Positions 29,460 to 39,490 of a stretch of DNA of 64,000 nt are shown here, one piece after another. This DNA comes from Bacteroidetes bacterium GWF2_33_16 (GTDB lineage: Bacteria > Bacteroidota > Bacteroidia > Bacteroidales > UBA12077). Made by a program: the position numbers and the translations under genes. The notes under the pieces are model-generated. The model did no database searches. It worked only from the letters and a program-made list of their open reading frames with translations, and had not been told where the DNA came from. Location of the stretch: positions 1 to 64,000 of the forward strand of contig MEOE01000015.1 in NCBI GenBank assembly GCA_001768565.1, read 5' to 3'. Position 1 is the stretch's first letter, and every line of letters starts with the position of its first letter.

Positions 29460-30776
29460 ATGAATATGTTAAGATATCTACTCGTACTGATAACTTTTAG
29501 CATTCTGTCTTGCACAAATTCAGATGATCAAAAAAACAGTAGCTCAGAATTTAAGCCAATCAAAGTGGAATTAATTCAACAGGATGGAAATTACAAACTC
29601 CTACGTGATGGCCAGGCATATTTTATTAGAGGTGCAGGCACCGAAATTGAAAAAATTCCAATATTGGCAGAAAACGGGGCTAACTCATGCAGAGCTTGGA
29701 GTACTATAACCGATAAATATACCGCAGATAAGTTTCTTGATCTTGCTATGGAACATAATCTAACTGTTACACTAGGTTTGGATGTTAAAAAGGAAAGACA
29801 AGGTTTTGACTATTATGATACCATAGCTGTTCAAAAACAATTTGAATATCTAAAAGGTGAAGTATTGAAATACAAAGATCATCCGGCATTACTAATATGG
29901 GGAATCGGGAATGAATTAAATCTGAATTACAGCAATCCAAAAGTATGGGATGCAGTAAACGAAATTGCTAAAATGATTCATGAAGTTGATCCGAATCATC
30001 CTACAACTACAATGCTTGCTGGAATAAAAAAATATGATGTGGAAGAAATTGCAAAGCGATGCCCAGATTTGGATTTTTTGAGTATTCAAATGTATGGTGA
30101 TTTGCCAAACCTTCAGGCAAGAATAAAAGAAAGCGGATACCAGGGTCCTTACATCGTAACTGAATGGGGTGCAACAGGACACTGGGAAACAGCAACCACA
30201 TCATGGAATGCACCCATAGAACAAACAAGTAGCGAAAAAGCAAAATCATATATACACAGATATAACCTTGCCATTGAATCTGACACCAAACATTGCCTGG
30301 GTTCGTACGTTTTTTACTGGGGACAAAAACAAGAACGTACGCCAACCTGGTATGGATTATTTACCGAAGAAGGGAATCCTACCGAAACAATTGATGTAAT
30401 GCATTATATCTGGAAAAATGAATGGCCAAAAAACAGAGCTCCCAGATTGGATTCGTTGCTTTTAAACGGGTTATCCGCATTTGACAATGTAATATTGGAA
30501 AAATCTCAAACGTACAATGCAGAAGTATTTGCTTATAATTTCGAAAACGATGCATTAACATACAAATGGGATATAATGCACGAAAGTACAGACCTAGGTG
30601 TTGGTGGTGATCCTGAAAGCAAACCTGAAAGCATACCTGGTTTAATAAGCAATGAAAACAAAAACCAAATTGAGATGAAAACACCAGAAAAAGAAGGAGC
30701 TTATCGTCTTTTTGTCTATATTACTGACAATCAAAACAAAGTAGCAACTGCAAATATTCCATTTTTTGTTAAATAA
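29460..30776 (+). CDS. Clan A TIM-barrel glycosidase, GH158-like endo-beta-1,3-glucanase candidate, lipoprotein
   Basis: A 438-residue lipoprotein (signal ending in FSILSC). The single barrel has the clan A pair: acid/base E152 in WGIGNELNLNY and nucleophile E235 in IVTEWGATG, 83 residues apart. From memory, this spacing equals that of the Glu pair in the Bacteroides uniformis GH158 beta-1,3-glucanase, which sits in a similar beta-1,3-glucan locus. A C-terminal Ig-like domain (about 350-438) also fits. The assignment to GH158 rather than a GH2-related barrel needs a profile search. The start is 5 bp after the MFS stop, so it is in the operon, and the enzyme may act on the surface or in the periplasm. 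Confidence 0.8.
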   Translation: MNMLRYLLVLITFSILSCTNSDDQKNSSSEFKPIKVELIQQDGNYKLLRDGQAYFIRGAGTEIEKIPILAENGANSCRAWSTITDKYTADKFLDLAMEHNLTVTLGLDVKKERQGFDYYDTIAVQKQFEYLKGEVLKYKDHPALLIWGIGNELNLNYSNPKVWDAVNEIAKMIHEVDPNHPTTTMLAGIKKYDVEEIAKRCPDLDFLSIQMYGDLPNLQARIKESGYQGPYIVTEWGATGHWETATTSWNAPIEQTSSEKAKSYIHRYNLAIESDTKHCLGSYVFYWGQKQERTPTWYGLFTEEGNPTETIDVMHYIWKNEWPKNRAPRLDSLLLNGLSAFDNVILEKSQTYNAEVFAYNFENDALTYKWDIMHESTDLGVGGDPESKPESIPGLISNENKNQIEMKTPEKEGAYRLFVYITDNQNKVATANIPFFVK

Positions 30777-30824
30777 GATCAAACCAGATATTCTGATGAT
30801 TTCCAATTATATGAAGTTGAGATA

Positions 30825-33800
30825 ATGAAAAAGAAAGATATTTATTTAGGAAGTACTTTGTTAAATTCTCCCAGAAAGGAAGTTAAAGGACTTTTTGTTA
30901 CAATCGATGGAGAAAAGTTCTATAAAATATCCAATTATGATCAGATGCCTGATTTCTTTATAAGCATAATAAGTGGATCTAATCATTGGATGTTCATCTC
31001 GAGCAATGGTTCGTTAACTGCAGGACGAAAAAACAGAAATAATGCATTATTCCCATACTTTACAGTTGATAAAATCCACGATTATAGAGGAAAAACGGGA
31101 AGCAGCACCAGTGTTATTATAGAAAAGCAGGGTAAGTATTTTTTATGGGAGCCTTTTTCTTCAGAATCTGAGTACTTATATTCCATTGAAAGAAATATTT
31201 ATAAGAGTATATATGGAAATAAAATCATTTTTGAAGAAATAAATCATGATCTCAACGTTAAATTTAAATACGGATGGTACAATAGTGAAAAGTTTGGATT
31301 TATTAAAAAATCGGCAATTACAAATCTGGATTCTGCCGAAGTCACTGTTAATTTACTTGATGGAATAAAGAATATTCTTCCTCCGGGTATTGATTTTAAT
31401 TTTCAGAACGAATATAGTAATCTGCTCGATGCATACAAAAAAAACGAATTAGTAGAAGAAAGCAATCTCGGCCTATTTGCACTTAGTTCAATACCAGTAG
31501 ACCGGGCAGAACCCAGCGAATCACTGAATGCAACAACTGTATGGTCACATGGATTTGATCATCCTAAAATTCTTATCTCAACTAATCAAACAGAGTCTTT
31601 TAAAAAGGGCAATAATTTAGAAACTGAGAAAGATATTCGTGCAAAACGAGGAGCTTATTTCATCAATTCAGAAATTACTTTAAAGAGAAATGAAGAGAAA
31701 AAGTGGATGTTGGTGGCCGAAGTTAACCAGGATAGTACTGCTGTTTCAAATTTAAACCATTTTTTAACTCAAAATACACAACTTGATGAATTGGTAGATG
31801 CAGATATATTAAATGGAACCACAAGTCTAAAAAGGATGGTTTCATGTGCAGATGGTTTTCAAATGACAGATACCGATTTATGTTATGCACGCCATTATTC
31901 AAATACAATGTATAATAGTATGCGCGGTGGTGTTTTCGCAAATAACTATTTCGTTGAAACATCTGATTATAAAAATTATCTGAAACAAATAAACCGGATG
32001 GTAAGTAAGGAGTTTCAATCCTGGCTAAACCAGCTTCCGGAAAAGATTTTATATCCGGATCTAATAAAACTGGTAAAAGAAACAGGCAATGATAATTTGC
32101 AACGAATAAGTTATGAATATTTACCTCTCACATTTAGCCGCAGACATGGTGACCCCAGCCGTCCATGGAATATATTTTCAATAGAAACTAAAAATGATGA
32201 TGGCTCGGTTAAATATAATTATGAAGGCAACTGGCGAGATATTTTTCAGAATTGGGAAGCCCTCAGCTATTCATATCCTGAGTTTGTTGAAGGTATGATT
32301 TGTAAATTTGTAAATGCATCAACCCTTGATGGATATAATCCATATCGCATAATGCGAAATGGAATTGACTGGGAATGTCCTGATCCTAAAGATCCATGGG
32401 CTTATATTGGATATTGGGGCGATCATCAAATCATTTATCTTCAAAAATTGCTTGAGATTTCAACTAATTTTCATCCTGAAAGGTTAGATGATTTTCTGGT
32501 TAACGAAATTTTCACCTATGCAAATGTGCCATACCAGATTAAATCTTTTGATGAAATAATAAAGAATCCTAAAAATACCATAACCTTTAACGAAGAACTA
32601 AATACCCAAATAAAAAGTGAAGTTGAATATTTGGGTGCTGATGCAAGATTGTTGAAAAGAGCCAAAACAGATCATATTTACAGGGTTAATTTAACTGAGA
32701 AAATCCTTGTAACCTTACTTACAAAGCTGAGCAATTTTATTCCGGAGGCTGGTATATGGCTTAATACACAACGACCTGAATGGAACGATGCCAATAATGC
32801 ACTTGTTGGTAATGGAACTTCAATGGTTACACTATATTATTTGCGAAGGTTTTTAAAATTTTGGGAAGCCAAATTTAACAATGTTTCAATTAACGATATC
32901 AGCATCTCCGATAAAGTTGCAACTCTATTTTATTCAGTTTTTAGCTTTCTGGATGAAAATTCAAACCTGGTTAATAATGGATTTTCTGATGAAGACCGAG
33001 GAAAATTTGCTAATTTCCTTGGAAAAGCTCATTCAAAGTACAGGAATGAAATATATATGTATTCCTTTACGGGTGAAAAGAAACAAATCAAAGTGGATGA
33101 ACTTTTAGCATTTACAAGGCTATGTCTAAAATATATCGACCATTCGATAATTATTAATAAACGAGAAGATGGCTTGTATCATGCGTACAATTTGATTACC
33201 ATCAGGAAAAACAAAATTTCAATTCGCCATTTGTACGAAATGCTCGAAGGACAAGTAGCTATATTAAGCGCAGGTTTCTTATCTCCACAAGAAAGCCTTG
33301 AAGTATTGGATTCATTAAAGAATAGCAAAATGTTCAGGCACGATCAGTATAGTTACATGCTTTACCCCGATCGAAAATTGCCCCTATTTGTTGAGAAAAA
33401 TGTAATTCCGTTGGAGAAAATCACGGAATCAAAATTATTATCAAAGCTTTTAGAAAATAATGACACATCAATAATTAAAGTTGATAATAAGGGAGATTGT
33501 CATTTTAACGGAGCATTCAGAAATGCCAGTGTATTGGAAGAAGCATTAGATAACTTAAGGTATGGGGAATTTAGTCATCTTGTTGAAGATGAAAAACAAA
33601 AAGTCCTCGAAATCTATGAAGAAATATTTGATCATAAATCATTTACAGGAAGATCTGGAGCATTTTATGGTTATGAAGGCTTAGGATCAATTTATTGGCA
33701 TATGGTTTCAAAATTATTACTGGCAACACAAGAATGTTATTTTAATGCAATTGATCAGGGTGCACGTATTGAAACAATAAATAGGTTAAAAGATCATTAC

Positions 33801-34295
33801 TACGAGATTAAGGCTGGTATTGGATTATATAAATCTCCTGATTTATACGGTGCTTTCCCAACAGATGCATATTCACATACGCCAGCAAATGCCGGAGTAA
33901 AACAGCCCGGACTAACTGGACAGGTTAAAGAAGATGTAATTTCGCGCATTGGCGAATTAGGAATCCGAATAAAAAACGGAGAGATTATTTTTGACACATC
34001 ACTTTTAAATTATGATGAGATTTTAAAAGATAATGCCGAATTTGAATACTTTACACTGAATGGTAAGCAGAGTAAAATCCTTCTAAAACAAGGGCAATTA
34101 GCGCTAACTTTCTGCCAAACACCTATGGTTTATACTTTTTCTGATGCAAATGAAATATCTATTTCGTTCAGAAATGGTAATAAAGAGAAAATTCAGGGTA
34201 ATACAATTAGTAACCAAATAAGCAGTATGGTTTTTAATCGAAGTAACGAAATAGAATTGATTGAGATTACCGTTAAAAACGATAATTCTAATTAA
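30825..34295 (+). CDS. GH149-like beta-1,3-oligoglucan phosphorylase
   Basis: A 1156-residue cytoplasmic enzyme with no signal peptide. It has the GH94/GH149 clan layout: N-terminal beta-sandwich (GLFVTIDGEKF, WMFISSNGSLTAGRKNRN), helical linker, alpha/alpha barrel and C-terminal beta domain. The general-acid Asp is D472 in GNWRDIFQNWEA. Its length greatly exceeds GH94 cellobiose-type phosphorylases (about 800 residues) and fits GH149. The family phosphorolyses beta-1,3-gluco-oligosaccharides to glucose 1-phosphate and a shortened chain, saving ATP. Position among laminarin enzymes and transporters supports this. A GH94 laminaribiose-type enzyme is the alternative. Confidence 0.85.
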   Translation: MKKKDIYLGSTLLNSPRKEVKGLFVTIDGEKFYKISNYDQMPDFFISIISGSNHWMFISSNGSLTAGRKNRNNALFPYFTVDKIHDYRGKTGSSTSVIIEKQGKYFLWEPFSSESEYLYSIERNIYKSIYGNKIIFEEINHDLNVKFKYGWYNSEKFGFIKKSAITNLDSAEVTVNLLDGIKNILPPGIDFNFQNEYSNLLDAYKKNELVEESNLGLFALSSIPVDRAEPSESLNATTVWSHGFDHPKILISTNQTESFKKGNNLETEKDIRAKRGAYFINSEITLKRNEEKKWMLVAEVNQDSTAVSNLNHFLTQNTQLDELVDADILNGTTSLKRMVSCADGFQMTDTDLCYARHYSNTMYNSMRGGVFANNYFVETSDYKNYLKQINRMVSKEFQSWLNQLPEKILYPDLIKLVKETGNDNLQRISYEYLPLTFSRRHGDPSRPWNIFSIETKNDDGSVKYNYEGNWRDIFQNWEALSYSYPEFVEGMICKFVNASTLDGYNPYRIMRNGIDWECPDPKDPWAYIGYWGDHQIIYLQKLLEISTNFHPERLDDFLVNEIFTYANVPYQIKSFDEIIKNPKNTITFNEELNTQIKSEVEYLGADARLLKRAKTDHIYRVNLTEKILVTLLTKLSNFIPEAGIWLNTQRPEWNDANNALVGNGTSMVTLYYLRRFLKFWEAKFNNVSINDISISDKVATLFYSVFSFLDENSNLVNNGFSDEDRGKFANFLGKAHSKYRNEIYMYSFTGEKKQIKVDELLAFTRLCLKYIDHSIIINKREDGLYHAYNLITIRKNKISIRHLYEMLEGQVAILSAGFLSPQESLEVLDSLKNSKMFRHDQYSYMLYPDRKLPLFVEKNVIPLEKITESKLLSKLLENNDTSIIKVDNKGDCHFNGAFRNASVLEEALDNLRYGEFSHLVEDEKQKVLEIYEEIFDHKSFTGRSGAFYGYEGLGSIYWHMVSKLLLATQECYFNAIDQGARIETINRLKDHYYEIKAGIGLYKSPDLYGAFPTDAYSHTPANAGVKQPGLTGQVKEDVISRIGELGIRIKNGEIIFDTSLLNYDEILKDNAEFEYFTLNGKQSKILLKQGQLALTFCQTPMVYTFSDANEISISFRNGNKEKIQGNTISNQISSMVFNRSNEIELIEITVKNDNSN

Positions 34296-34316
34296 AAAAT
34301 ATAATAAATAGATACA

Positions 34317-35393
34317 ATGATATTTAGCAAATCCAGTATTTTGATTTTTAGTTTCGCCTTACTTAACCTTTTTGCCTGCAACCGGAATAAGAAAGAAGAT
34401 ACATCTGATCAAAATCAAAAAAAAGAAACCCTTAAACAAGCAACCAGTGATTTATTAATTGGCCTGACTAATGCTATTTGTTACTCAGGATTCAGAAGCG
34501 GACAACATCCCGATCGTGGCGATGGAGCAATTAATCCATCCTATGAAGAAATATTGGAAGATCTAAAAATACTATCGTATAATTCAAACTTTAAGCTAAT
34601 TAGAGTTTACGATAGTGGAGAAAACTCCGAAATGGTACTTAAGGTCATTAAAGAAAACAATATTGATATTAAGGTCATGCTGGGCATTTGGCTTAGTGCT
34701 GAATTAAGCAACCACAAGAATTGCGAGTGGCTAGATTCAATTCCTGATGAAGTTCTCCGAAACAATAAAGCACTCAATTTGCAAGAAATTAATAATGGCA
34801 TACGATTGGCCAATGAGTATCCAGAAATTATTGTTGCTGTTAATGTTGGCAACGAAGCTCTTGTTGATTGGACAGACCATCTGGTTAATGTTGATACCAT
34901 AATTTCGTATGTTAAACTGGTAAAGAAATCCATAAATCAACAAGTAACTGTAGCAGAAAATTATAAATGGTGGGCAAATCATGGTTCAGCACTGGCAAAG
35001 GAATTAGATTTTATTGCTGTTCATGTTTATCCAATATGGGAAAATAAAGATATTGATGAAGGAATGTCATATACAATAGAAAATTTATTGGAAGTCCGCA
35101 ATGCATTGCCTAAATCAAGAATAGTTATAAGCGAAGCTGGATGGGCTTCGCTAGCATCAGAATTTGGAGATCGCGCAAGCGAAGAGAAGCAGCTTCAATA
35201 TATCAATGAAATGGCATCTTTTACCAAAGAAATGAATATTACAACCTTCATTTTTGAAGCATTTGATGAAGAATGGAAAGGCGATCCTGGCAATTTGATG
35301 GGAGCCGAGAAACATTGGGGCTTATTCACTGTTGACCGCAAACCCAAAAAAGTAATGGGTGAGCTTTATTCTCATTTGAATGAAAAACGTTGA
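34317..35393 (+). CDS. GH17 beta-1,3-glucanase or glucanosyltransferase, lipoprotein
   Basis: A 358-residue lipoprotein (signal ending in LFAC). The GH17 barrel starts at LIGLTNAICYSGFR, with acid/base E180 in VNVGNEALVDW and nucleophile E273 in VISEAGWAS. The family cuts, or transfers, beta-1,3-glucan chains. The lipoprotein signal suggests anchorage in the periplasm or outer membrane, complementing GH16 and the GH158-like enzyme. It begins 21 bp after the phosphorylase stop, consistent with one operon. Confidence 0.93.
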   Translation: MIFSKSSILIFSFALLNLFACNRNKKEDTSDQNQKKETLKQATSDLLIGLTNAICYSGFRSGQHPDRGDGAINPSYEEILEDLKILSYNSNFKLIRVYDSGENSEMVLKVIKENNIDIKVMLGIWLSAELSNHKNCEWLDSIPDEVLRNNKALNLQEINNGIRLANEYPEIIVAVNVGNEALVDWTDHLVNVDTIISYVKLVKKSINQQVTVAENYKWWANHGSALAKELDFIAVHVYPIWENKDIDEGMSYTIENLLEVRNALPKSRIVISEAGWASLASEFGDRASEEKQLQYINEMASFTKEMNITTFIFEAFDEEWKGDPGNLMGAEKHWGLFTVDRKPKKVMGELYSHLNEKR

Positions 35394-35426
35394 AATAAAT
35401 TACTAACTATTCTAAACTAAATAAAA

Positions 35427-36788
35427 ATGAGCAATACAGCATTTAAACTATCGATTAAAGAAAAGATTGGATATGGACTGGGAGATACTGCATCTCACTT
35501 TGTTTGGGATATGGTTGGCTTTTGGCTTATGTTCTTTTATACTGATATATATGGAATCTCTGCAGCTGCAGCTGGCACAATCATGCTAATTGCTCGTTTT
35601 TGGGATATGGCTATTGATCCACTTATTGGGGTCGTTTCTGATAGAACCAAAACACGATGGGGTAAATTCCGTCCATACATTTTATTCGGTGCAATTCCTT
35701 ATGCAATACTATCTATTTTAACATTTACAACCCCAAATTTTGGAGAATTTGGGAAAATTATATATGCTGGTGCAACATATGTGCTTCTAATGACCGCATA
35801 TGCAGCAATAAACTTACCTTATTCAGCATTGGGTGCAGTTATGACGTCGGATACATACGAACGTGCAGGATTAAATACGTATAGGTTTATATCTGGTTTT
35901 ATAGGGCAATTTGTTGTAACCGGACTTGCACTAACATTAGCTGAGTATTTTGGTGGTGGTGATAAAACTCAGGGATTTCAATACACTGTAATCTTTTTTG
36001 CAGGATTAAGCTTGATTTTCTTCTTCATCACTTTTAAAACAACCAAGGAAAGAGTTCAACCACCAATAGCGCAGAAGAATTCACTCAAAGAGGATGTTGG
36101 CAATTTATTTAAAAATAAGGCATGGCTTATTCTTGCAATTGTTGGTATCGTTTCATTCGTAATGTTTGCAATGCAAAATGCTGCTGTAGCATATTATTTT
36201 AAGTATTATATCGGACGAGAAAACAACGTTCAATTGTTCAATGTAATTGGAACTGTTGCTTTAATTGTTGCACTTCCATTATCAAAACCACTGGCAAAAA
36301 GATTCGGAAATAGAAATGTATTTATTGCAAGTTCCTTGATATCGGGTGCATTTTTTATGTTAATATATCTTCCTGGTGAAAAAGACCTTATAACAATATA
36401 TATTTTTAATATTCTTGCAAAGATGGCGTACGCACCAGCTGTTCCATTACTTTGGACAATGATAGCTGATTCGGCTGATTATGGAGAATGGACTACCGGA
36501 AGACGTGCAACTGGATTATATTTTTCGGCTGCTGTTTTTGCTCAAAAAGCCGGTTGGGGAATTGGAGCAGCTACTGCTGGTTGGATACTTACAATATCGC
36601 ACTTTGTTCCAAACGCAGTTCAAACAGAATCTGCAATTACGGGAATAAAATTACTTGTTTCTGTTATTCCTGGCATTTTATATATGTCATGTGCATTTTT
36701 TATGCTCTTTTATACTATTGATAAGAAAACCTGCGATGTAATGCAGGCTGACTTGGAAAAAAGGAGATCACTCGAAAATCCAAATTAG
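35427..36788 (+). CDS. GPH family glycoside:cation symporter (MelB-like)
   Basis: A 453-residue inner-membrane protein with about 12 helices. The N-terminus (SIKEKIGYGLGDTASHF) and DPLIGVVSDRTKTRWGKFRPY are GPH/MelB signatures. The family couples import of di- and oligosaccharides to Na+ or H+. Because the neighbouring GH149-like enzyme is cytoplasmic, this symporter is a good candidate for delivering beta-1,3-gluco-oligosaccharides to it. It is 33 bp downstream of the GH17 gene. Confidence 0.94.
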   Translation: MSNTAFKLSIKEKIGYGLGDTASHFVWDMVGFWLMFFYTDIYGISAAAAGTIMLIARFWDMAIDPLIGVVSDRTKTRWGKFRPYILFGAIPYAILSILTFTTPNFGEFGKIIYAGATYVLLMTAYAAINLPYSALGAVMTSDTYERAGLNTYRFISGFIGQFVVTGLALTLAEYFGGGDKTQGFQYTVIFFAGLSLIFFFITFKTTKERVQPPIAQKNSLKEDVGNLFKNKAWLILAIVGIVSFVMFAMQNAAVAYYFKYYIGRENNVQLFNVIGTVALIVALPLSKPLAKRFGNRNVFIASSLISGAFFMLIYLPGEKDLITIYIFNILAKMAYAPAVPLLWTMIADSADYGEWTTGRRATGLYFSAAVFAQKAGWGIGAATAGWILTISHFVPNAVQTESAITGIKLLVSVIPGILYMSCAFFMLFYTIDKKTCDVMQADLEKRRSLENPN

Positions 36789-36900
36789 AGAAACAAATCA
36801 ATATCTTTTTATTTACTGAATACAATACTAAAAAAATGTGTATTTTTATTTTCAGTTTAATAATTACCTATACAAAATTATTGATTAATCTCTAACCTCC

Positions 36901-38352
36901 ATGGCAACTCAGAAACAAAACTACACAAGCGCACTTATTGTGCTTACCAGCTTATTTTTTATGTGGGGTTTTATTACCTGCATGAACGATATTTTAATAC
37001 CATTCTTTAAGAAGATGTTTGATCTTGATCGCTTTCAATCAATGATGGTGCAGTTTGCATTTTTTACTGCCTACTTTATTGGCTCGTTAATATACTTTAT
37101 TATTTCAGCACGAAGAGGCGACCCGATCTCTAAAATTGGTTATAAAAATGGTATTATTTGGGGATTATCCATTTCAGCCTTTGCTTGTTTGATGTTTTAT
37201 CCGGCAGCAGAACTTCAGGTTTTTGGATTATTTCTGGCCGCTTTGTTTATTTTGGCACTAGGTTTTACTTTGTTGCAGATTGCAGCAAATCCATATGTTG
37301 CTTTACTTGGACCTGCTGAAACAGCCTCTAGCAGATTAAATCTTTCTCAAGCATTTAATTCGCTTGGAACAACTATTGCTCCAATCATTGGTGGATATTT
37401 AGTGTTTCATTATTTTGCAAGAATGGGAACTCCTTTAATTAATCCAGAAGGAATACCTGTCGTAACAGCAACCGGAGAACCATTATCTGCATTAGGCATA
37501 CAATTGCCTTATTTGATTTTTGCTGTAATATTTATTGCCCTTGCTATTTTAATTAAATACACTAATCTTCCACAGTTTACAAGTTCTTTAAATAGCGAAA
37601 AAGGTGCAGGAGCATTAAGACACAGTAATCTCCTATTAGGAGGAATAGCAATTTTTATGTACGTTGGTGCTGAAGTAACTATTGGAAGTTCATTTATAAA
37701 TTATGCTTTCGAAATACTTGCTTACCCAGAGATGGAAGCTAAAAATTTTCTTGCATTCTACTGGGGAGGAGCTATGATTGGACGGTTTCTTGGAGCTATT
37801 TCGCTGAGCCATATTGAGAAATTCAAGAAGTATTTGTACATGCTGGCTACCTCAATTCTTACTTTTTTCCTTATTTATGGTATTATTTATATTGAAAGTG
37901 GCTATGCATTTGAATTTAAAAGAATAACACCATTTTTAATTTTTCTAGCATTAAACTACATCGGATTTATTATAGGTAGATCCTTACCAGGCAGGACATT
38001 GGCTATTTTTGCAGTAATTGTAATTGGATTATTAACTACAACCCTTGTATCTAATGGGCTTGTTGCTTTATGGACAATAATTGGCATAGGACTATTTAAT
38101 TCGATTATGTGGTCAAACATCTTTACTTTAGCAATTAAAGATTTAGAGAAAAATACGGCTCAGGGTTCATCGTTTCTTGTAATGATGATTTTAGGCGGAG
38201 CCATAATTCCTGTTTTGCAAGGTGCTGTAGCAGATTCTTTGCATGGATACCACCTATCCTACTTTATTCCAATCTTCTGTTATGCTTATTTAGTATTTTA
38301 TGGCTGGAAAGGATATGTTTCAAGAAAAAGAGAGTTATTATTGTTACGCTAG
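36901..38352 (+). CDS. FucP/GluP-type sugar MFS transporter
   Basis: A 483-residue inner-membrane symporter of the fucose/glucose-galactose/hexuronate family. The opening SLFFMWGFITCMNDILIPFFK and ALGFTLLQIAANPYVALLGP are family signatures. Later segments AEVTIGSSFINY and NSIMWSNIFTLAI also fit. The probable substrate is glucose, because a ROK glucokinase gene follows. The 112-bp gap before it, and a terminator-like hairpin after it, suggest a unit at the end of the glucan operon. Confidence 0.93.
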   Translation: MATQKQNYTSALIVLTSLFFMWGFITCMNDILIPFFKKMFDLDRFQSMMVQFAFFTAYFIGSLIYFIISARRGDPISKIGYKNGIIWGLSISAFACLMFYPAAELQVFGLFLAALFILALGFTLLQIAANPYVALLGPAETASSRLNLSQAFNSLGTTIAPIIGGYLVFHYFARMGTPLINPEGIPVVTATGEPLSALGIQLPYLIFAVIFIALAILIKYTNLPQFTSSLNSEKGAGALRHSNLLLGGIAIFMYVGAEVTIGSSFINYAFEILAYPEMEAKNFLAFYWGGAMIGRFLGAISLSHIEKFKKYLYMLATSILTFFLIYGIIYIESGYAFEFKRITPFLIFLALNYIGFIIGRSLPGRTLAIFAVIVIGLLTTTLVSNGLVALWTIIGIGLFNSIMWSNIFTLAIKDLEKNTAQGSSFLVMMILGGAIIPVLQGAVADSLHGYHLSYFIPIFCYAYLVFYGWKGYVSRKRELLLLR

Positions 38353-38377
38353 TATTTCTATAACTGATAAATAATTA

Positions 38378-38411
38378 ATAACCCCGGCCTAAAAACTGGG
38401 GTTATAATTTT
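38378..38411 (+). terminator. Terminator-like hairpin after the FucP/GluP-type gene
   Basis: ATAACCCC (38378-38385) pairs with GGGGTTAT (38398-38405) around a short loop and is followed by AATTTT. It lies 26 bp after the stop codon and probably marks the end of the operon. Confidence 0.65.
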
Positions 38412-38514
38412 ATAACAGCAATCAAGTTGATTCGCTCTTTAATAAAAACATTTTATTTTTATTACTCATTGCCGTTTTTTTTGCAAATTTGAGATCATAT
38501 TAAAATTTTAGTAT

Positions 38515-39477
38515 ATGCAACGATTAGCAATTGGAATTGACATAGGTGGAACAAATGTTTCGTATGGATTAGTTACTGAAGATGGATTGGTAAAATTAAA
38601 AGAATCATTCCCAATAAAGGAATTTGAAGAAGTACATAGCTTTGTCGATTATTTATCGACTCGTATAAACCATTCATTAAAGGGTTTAAATCGGGAAGAT
38701 TTTAAACTTATCGGGGTGGGCATTGGGGCACCAAATGGGAATTATTACAAAGGAACAATTGAATTTGCACCCAATTTAAAGTGGAAAGGTATTATTCCAC
38801 TAGCTGATTTACTGCGCGAAAAAATTTGTGTTCCAACTTATCTCACTAATGATGCCAATGCAGCAGCCATGGGAGAGAAAATATACGGCGGGGCAAAAAA
38901 TATGCGTGATTTCTTTATGGTTACCTTAGGTACAGGCTTAGGTAGCGGATTTTTTGCCAATGGGCAGCTAATTTTAGGTCATGATGGATTTGCCGGTGAG
39001 CTGGGACATGCCATTGTTGACCCAAATGGTCGCCAATGCGGCTGTGGACGCAAAGGTTGTTTGGAAACCTATGCTTCGGCTACTGGAATTGTAAAAACAG
39101 TAATAGAATCGCTTGAGAAAACACAAGAACCAAGTGTGCTTAGAAAGTTTACTATTGAAGAAATAACCTCAGAGAAAATCTATAAAGCAGCTCTCGAGAA
39201 TGACCTTATTGCACTTAGAGCATTTGATTTTACAGCCAAAATTTTGGGATTAATGCTGGCAAACACTGTAGCCATAACCAGTCCTGAAGCAATTTTCTTA
39301 TTTGGCGGATTAGCCAATGCAGGCGATCTTATTTTTAAGCCAACAAAAGCTTATATGGAAGACTATCTGCTTGTGATTTATAAAAACAAAGTAGAAATTA
39401 AACCTTCCTCACTGCCAGAAAATGACGCAGCAATTTTAGGCGCCGCTGCCTTGGTTTGGCATGAGAATCCAATTTAA
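38515..39477 (+). CDS. ROK-family glucokinase
   Basis: A 320-residue cytoplasmic sugar kinase. The N-terminal phosphate loop is GIDIGGTNVSYG. The sugar-binding region includes NDANAAAMGE and GTGLGSGFF. GFAGELGH and the zinc motif with C175, C177 and C182 (CGCGRKGC) define the ROK family. The reaction is ATP plus glucose to glucose 6-phosphate, judging from similarity to bacterial ROK glucokinases and from the preceding glucose-type permease. Other hexoses cannot be excluded. It completes the route from extracellular glucan to central metabolism. Confidence 0.93.
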   Translation: MQRLAIGIDIGGTNVSYGLVTEDGLVKLKESFPIKEFEEVHSFVDYLSTRINHSLKGLNREDFKLIGVGIGAPNGNYYKGTIEFAPNLKWKGIIPLADLLREKICVPTYLTNDANAAAMGEKIYGGAKNMRDFFMVTLGTGLGSGFFANGQLILGHDGFAGELGHAIVDPNGRQCGCGRKGCLETYASATGIVKTVIESLEKTQEPSVLRKFTIEEITSEKIYKAALENDLIALRAFDFTAKILGLMLANTVAITSPEAIFLFGGLANAGDLIFKPTKAYMEDYLLVIYKNKVEIKPSSLPENDAAILGAAALVWHENPI

Positions 39478-39490
39478 CTATAAAACGAAA

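Noticed and set aside
30825-34295. GH94 cellobiose or laminaribiose phosphorylase
   Set aside because: Length of 1156 residues is well beyond GH94, and the WRDIFQNWE context plus locus content fit GH149 better; GH94 stays as a weaker alternative.
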